A stretch of 64,000 nt of DNA, from contig QXWO01000019.1 in the NCBI GenBank assembly GCA_009911035.1, positions 29,575-93,574 of the forward strand. The letters run 5' to 3'. Positions within the stretch are counted from its first letter, which is position 1. Each line of letters starts with the position of its first letter. Origin of the DNA: Lachnospiraceae bacterium (GTDB lineage: Bacteria > Bacillota > Clostridia > Lachnospirales > Lachnospiraceae). Made by a program: the position numbers and the translations under genes. The notes under the pieces are model-generated. The model was not told the origin of the DNA. It searched no databases and saw nothing but the letters and a program-made list of their open reading frames with translations. Shown here in pieces: positions 62,018-64,000 of this stretch.

Positions 62018-62048
62018 CCTCTTGCAGCTAAGGCTGCAGGAGGTTTTT
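62018..62048 (+). terminator. Intercistronic terminator-like hairpin after the lipoprotein gene
   Basis: CCTCTTGCAGC (62018-62028) pairs with GCTGCAGGAGG (62033-62043, one G-U) around TAAG, then five T. It should cause partial termination so that the binding protein is made in excess over the permeases, as is common in such operons. Confidence 0.75.
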
Positions 62049-62067
62049 ATAAAAGGGAGTTGCAGGT

Positions 62068-62913
62068 ATGGAGAAAACACTAAAAAAATATTTTGTAGTA
62101 TTTACAGTTCCAACGCTTATCGCCTTTGCATTTGCGTTTATTATCCCCTTTGCACAAGGCGTATATTTATCTTTCTGTGATTTTACGACGGTCAGCAATG
62201 CACAGTGGGTAGGCTTTAAAAATTACATGCTGGCATTCAGCGGCAGCCAGGGTTTTACAAGGGCGCTGCTTTTCACGGTGGGATTCACCATCGTGTGTAT
62301 TATTACAATCAATCTGCTGGCGTTTACACTGGCCCTTTTACTTACAAGGAAAATCAAGGGCACCAATATTTTCAGGACGATATTCTTTATGCCAAACTTA
62401 ATCGGCGGTATTGTTCTTGGTTATACTTGGCAGCAGATGATCAATGCAATTTTATATCAATTTGAAACGACTATTGTTTCCAATGCCAAATATGGTTTTA
62501 TAGGACTGGTCGTGCTGATGAACTGGCAGATGATTGGGTATATGATGATTATCTACATTGCAGGTCTTCAGAATGTTCCCACTGAATTAATAGAAGCAGC
62601 CAAGATAGACGGCGCTACCGCATGGCAGACGCTGATCAAGGTGAAACTGCCCATGGTAATGTCCTCCGTTTCCATCTGTATGTTCCTGACGCTGTCCAAC
62701 TGCTTTAAGCTCTTCGACCAGAATAAGGCGCTGACAAATGGTGCACCCAGGGATAAGACACAGATGCTCGCACTGAATATTTATGATACATTTTATGGCA
62801 AGACAGGATACGAAGGAGTAGGCCAGGCAAAGGCGGTAATGTTTTTCATTATCGTAGCTGTTATCGGCATATCCCAGCTTGCCTTTACAAGAAGTAAGGA
62901 GGTGGAGCAGTAA
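62068..62913 (+). CDS. Sugar ABC transporter permease, MalF type
   Basis: A 281-residue permease with six helices. It starts MEKTLKKYFVVFTVPTLIAF, has FRTIFFMPNLIGGIVLGYTW, and the EAA loop LIEAAKIDGATAWQTLIKVK followed by LPMVMSS. The ribosome site is AAGGGAGTTGC. It overlaps the next gene by one base (TAATG). It differs clearly from the 54097 permease, so the two cassettes are not a recent duplication. Confidence 0.94.
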   Translation: MEKTLKKYFVVFTVPTLIAFAFAFIIPFAQGVYLSFCDFTTVSNAQWVGFKNYMLAFSGSQGFTRALLFTVGFTIVCIITINLLAFTLALLLTRKIKGTNIFRTIFFMPNLIGGIVLGYTWQQMINAILYQFETTIVSNAKYGFIGLVVLMNWQMIGYMMIIYIAGLQNVPTELIEAAKIDGATAWQTLIKVKLPMVMSSVSICMFLTLSNCFKLFDQNKALTNGAPRDKTQMLALNIYDTFYGKTGYEGVGQAKAVMFFIIVAVIGISQLAFTRSKEVEQ

Positions 62914-63761
62914 TGATACAGAATAAGAAAACAAGAACCACCAATTCCATTTTGTTTGTAATTCTGTTTGTGGTTGCGGTAGTTGTATTATATCCTTTGT
63001 TCTTTATATTAAATAACTCCTTTAAGGGTAAATTTTTTATCAGTAAAGATCCCTTTTCCCTGCCTACAGGCGAAACCTTTTCCGGCCTGAGCAACTATGT
63101 GAATGGTCTGGTTAAGACAGGGCTTTTGTCTGCAATCGGCTGGTCATTCTTTATTACGATTGTGTCGGTGCTGCTCATTATACTGTTTACATCCATGACA
63201 GCCTATTATATCACCAGAGTAAAAACGAAGCTGACACAGGCTCTTTACTATATGTTTGTATTTTCAATGATCGTGCCCTTCCAGATGGTAATGTTTACAA
63301 TGTCCTCCCTTGCAGATACATTCCATCTGAAAAATCCCGTAGGTATGTGTATCCTTTATCTGGGATTCGGCGCAGGTCTTTCTGTATTTATGTTTGCAGG
63401 CTTTATTAAGTCGGTGCCTATTGACATCGAGGAGGCATCCATGATTGATGGATGTACTCCCCTGCAGAACTACTTTAAGGTAGTTTTCCCGATTCTCAAA
63501 CCCACAGCTATTACAGTGGCAATCTTAAATGCCATGTGGATTTGGAACGACTTTTTGCTCCCTTACCTGGTAATCGGCATCAGTACGAAGTACAAGACAA
63601 TTCCGGTCGTGGTACAGATGCTGGTAGGGTCTAATGGAAACAAGGATATGGGCGCGCTGATGGCTATGCTGGTGCTTTCCATCATCCCCATTGTTATTTT
63701 TTATCTGACCTGCCAGAAGTACATTATCGAAGGTGTAGTGGCAGGCGCCGTAAAAGGCTGA
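62913..63761 (+). CDS. Sugar ABC transporter permease, MalG type
   Basis: A 282-residue permease with six helices: VLYPLFFILNNSFKGKFFIS, SMIVPFQMVMFTMSSLADTF, the EAA loop IEEASMIDGCTPLQNYFKVV then FPILKPT, and the end CQKYIIEGVVAGAVKG. The start overlaps the previous stop. No ATPase gene follows, so a shared ATPase elsewhere must energise the system. Confidence 0.94.
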   Translation: MIQNKKTRTTNSILFVILFVVAVVVLYPLFFILNNSFKGKFFISKDPFSLPTGETFSGLSNYVNGLVKTGLLSAIGWSFFITIVSVLLIILFTSMTAYYITRVKTKLTQALYYMFVFSMIVPFQMVMFTMSSLADTFHLKNPVGMCILYLGFGAGLSVFMFAGFIKSVPIDIEEASMIDGCTPLQNYFKVVFPILKPTAITVAILNAMWIWNDFLLPYLVIGISTKYKTIPVVVQMLVGSNGNKDMGALMAMLVLSIIPIVIFYLTCQKYIIEGVVAGAVKG

Positions 63762-63773
63762 ATATGGTTTAAT

Positions 63774-63788
63774 TTGGATAATATCCAA
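63774..63788. repeat. Perfect 15-bp palindrome after the second ABC operon
   Basis: TTGGATAATATCCAA is symmetric around 63781. The spacing is too tight for an RNA hairpin of use, so a protein-binding site is more likely; no regulator is identified. Confidence 0.4.
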
Positions 63789-63809
63789 TTAGACAATACC
63801 TGTACTCCC

Positions 63810-63851
63810 GTTGCAGTGGCGGAAAACATAGGGATTCCGCCACATGGCAAC
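63810..63851 (+). other. Strong hairpin downstream of the second ABC operon
   Basis: GTGGCGGAA (63816-63824) pairs perfectly with TTCCGCCAC (63835-63843), extended by GTTGC/GCAAC at 63810-63814 and 63847-63851. No T-run follows directly. Confidence 0.55.
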
Positions 63852-63888
63852 ACCCTGGAGACAGACCATGTCAGAAAAAGAGATTTGG

Positions 63889-63932
63889 AACCGTCAGGCC
63901 CGCAGGAGCCTGGCGGTTATTTATTTACTTTA
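63889..63932 (+). terminator. Probable terminator of the second sugar ABC operon
   Basis: AACCGTCAGGC (63889-63899) pairs with GCCTGGCGGTT (63908-63918), one G-U, followed by ATTTATTTACTTTA. The tail is T-rich but interrupted. Confidence 0.7.
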
Positions 63933-63985
63933 TAGGAAATTCCGAGTTTTGGAAACACAAAAAAGAACAGGAGTTTACCGAACAT

Positions 63986-64000
63986 ATGTTAGATAAACTC
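63986..64000 (+). CDS. Possible first codons of a gene continuing past the window
   Basis: ATG TTA GAT AAA CTC at the very end (MLDKL) with GGAG 12 bases upstream, a rather long spacing. Only five codons are visible, so this is no more than a possibility; a glycoside hydrolase gene often follows such ABC cassettes. Confidence 0.2.

Noticed and set aside
1-64000. tRNA or rRNA genes and intact transposases
   Set aside because: No cloverleaf-like sequence with CCA-type ends, no ribosomal RNA signature and no transposase or integrase frame was recognised on either strand by reading; a dedicated scan could still find a missed tRNA.

Overview
The window looks like chromosome from a motile, low-to-mid GC Gram-positive of the class Clostridia, most likely family Lachnospiraceae. 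The evidence is gene content and order: the flagellar/chemotaxis supercluster has the Firmicutes arrangement (flbD-motAB-fliL-fliM-fliY-cheY-fliOPQR-flhB-flhA-flhF-flhG-cheBAWCD-sigD), it contains FliY, CheC and CheD, the replicase is PolC-type, ribosome binding sites are strong GGAGG-like sequences, and the sugar ABC cassettes have no ATPase gene of their own. No genus can be assigned from sequence reading alone.

Layout. (1) 1-22306, all plus strand: the 3' part of a flagellar operon. It opens with the last codons of what is probably flgE, continues through stator, switch, export-gate, FlhF/FlhG and chemotaxis genes to sigD and a fapA-like gene, then three poorly described genes, and ends at a strong terminator. 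(2) 22287-24409: rpsB-tsf, whose promoter overlaps that terminator and whose intergenic gap holds a 122-bp MITE-like element. (3) 24472-27027: mntP (minus), a polysaccharide deacetylase and a bactofilin. (4) 27041-40238: a housekeeping block, pyrH-frr-uppS-cdsA-dxr-rseP, then a PP2C phosphatase/Ser-Thr kinase pair, then ispG-polC from their own promoter. (5) 40242-44641: a small accessory region with a membrane protein, a DHFR-like reductase, a decayed flavin reductase fused to the end of a flavodoxin-like gene, a second flavodoxin-like gene, a divergent HxlR regulator and a soluble chemotaxis receptor. (6) 44732-55922: a glycan-use locus with a divergent AraC regulator, a DUF2264 protein, a GH88 unsaturated glucuronyl hydrolase, a YesM/YesN-type two-component system and a sugar ABC transporter. 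(7) 55984-60335: carAB. (8) 60436-63761: a second sugar ABC transporter preceded by a striking array of 12-bp CG-centred repeats that looks like a LacI-family operator cluster. The last 240 bases hold hairpins and possibly the first codons of another gene.

How the genes work together. Region 1 builds and steers the flagellum: MotAB/FliL power it, FliM/FliY/CheY switch it, FliOPQR-FlhAB export its parts, FlhF/FlhG place it, and CheABWCD with SigD control signalling and late gene expression. Regions 2-4 cover translation, UMP, lipid carrier, phospholipid, isoprenoid and DNA synthesis. Regions 6 and 8 are import and degradation modules; region 6 probably targets a uronic-acid-containing glycan (inference from GH88 and DUF2264).

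The signals I consider most worth a second look are the rpsB-tsf element (23245-23374), the 12-bp operator array (60467-60535), the 21-bp-spaced direct repeats in front of the glycan operon (45636-45667), the methionine-rich FliY linker (4450-4617), the CheB lacking its receiver domain, and the small unassigned genes of the flagellar operon. I saw no tRNA, rRNA, CRISPR array, intact transposase or prophage gene.
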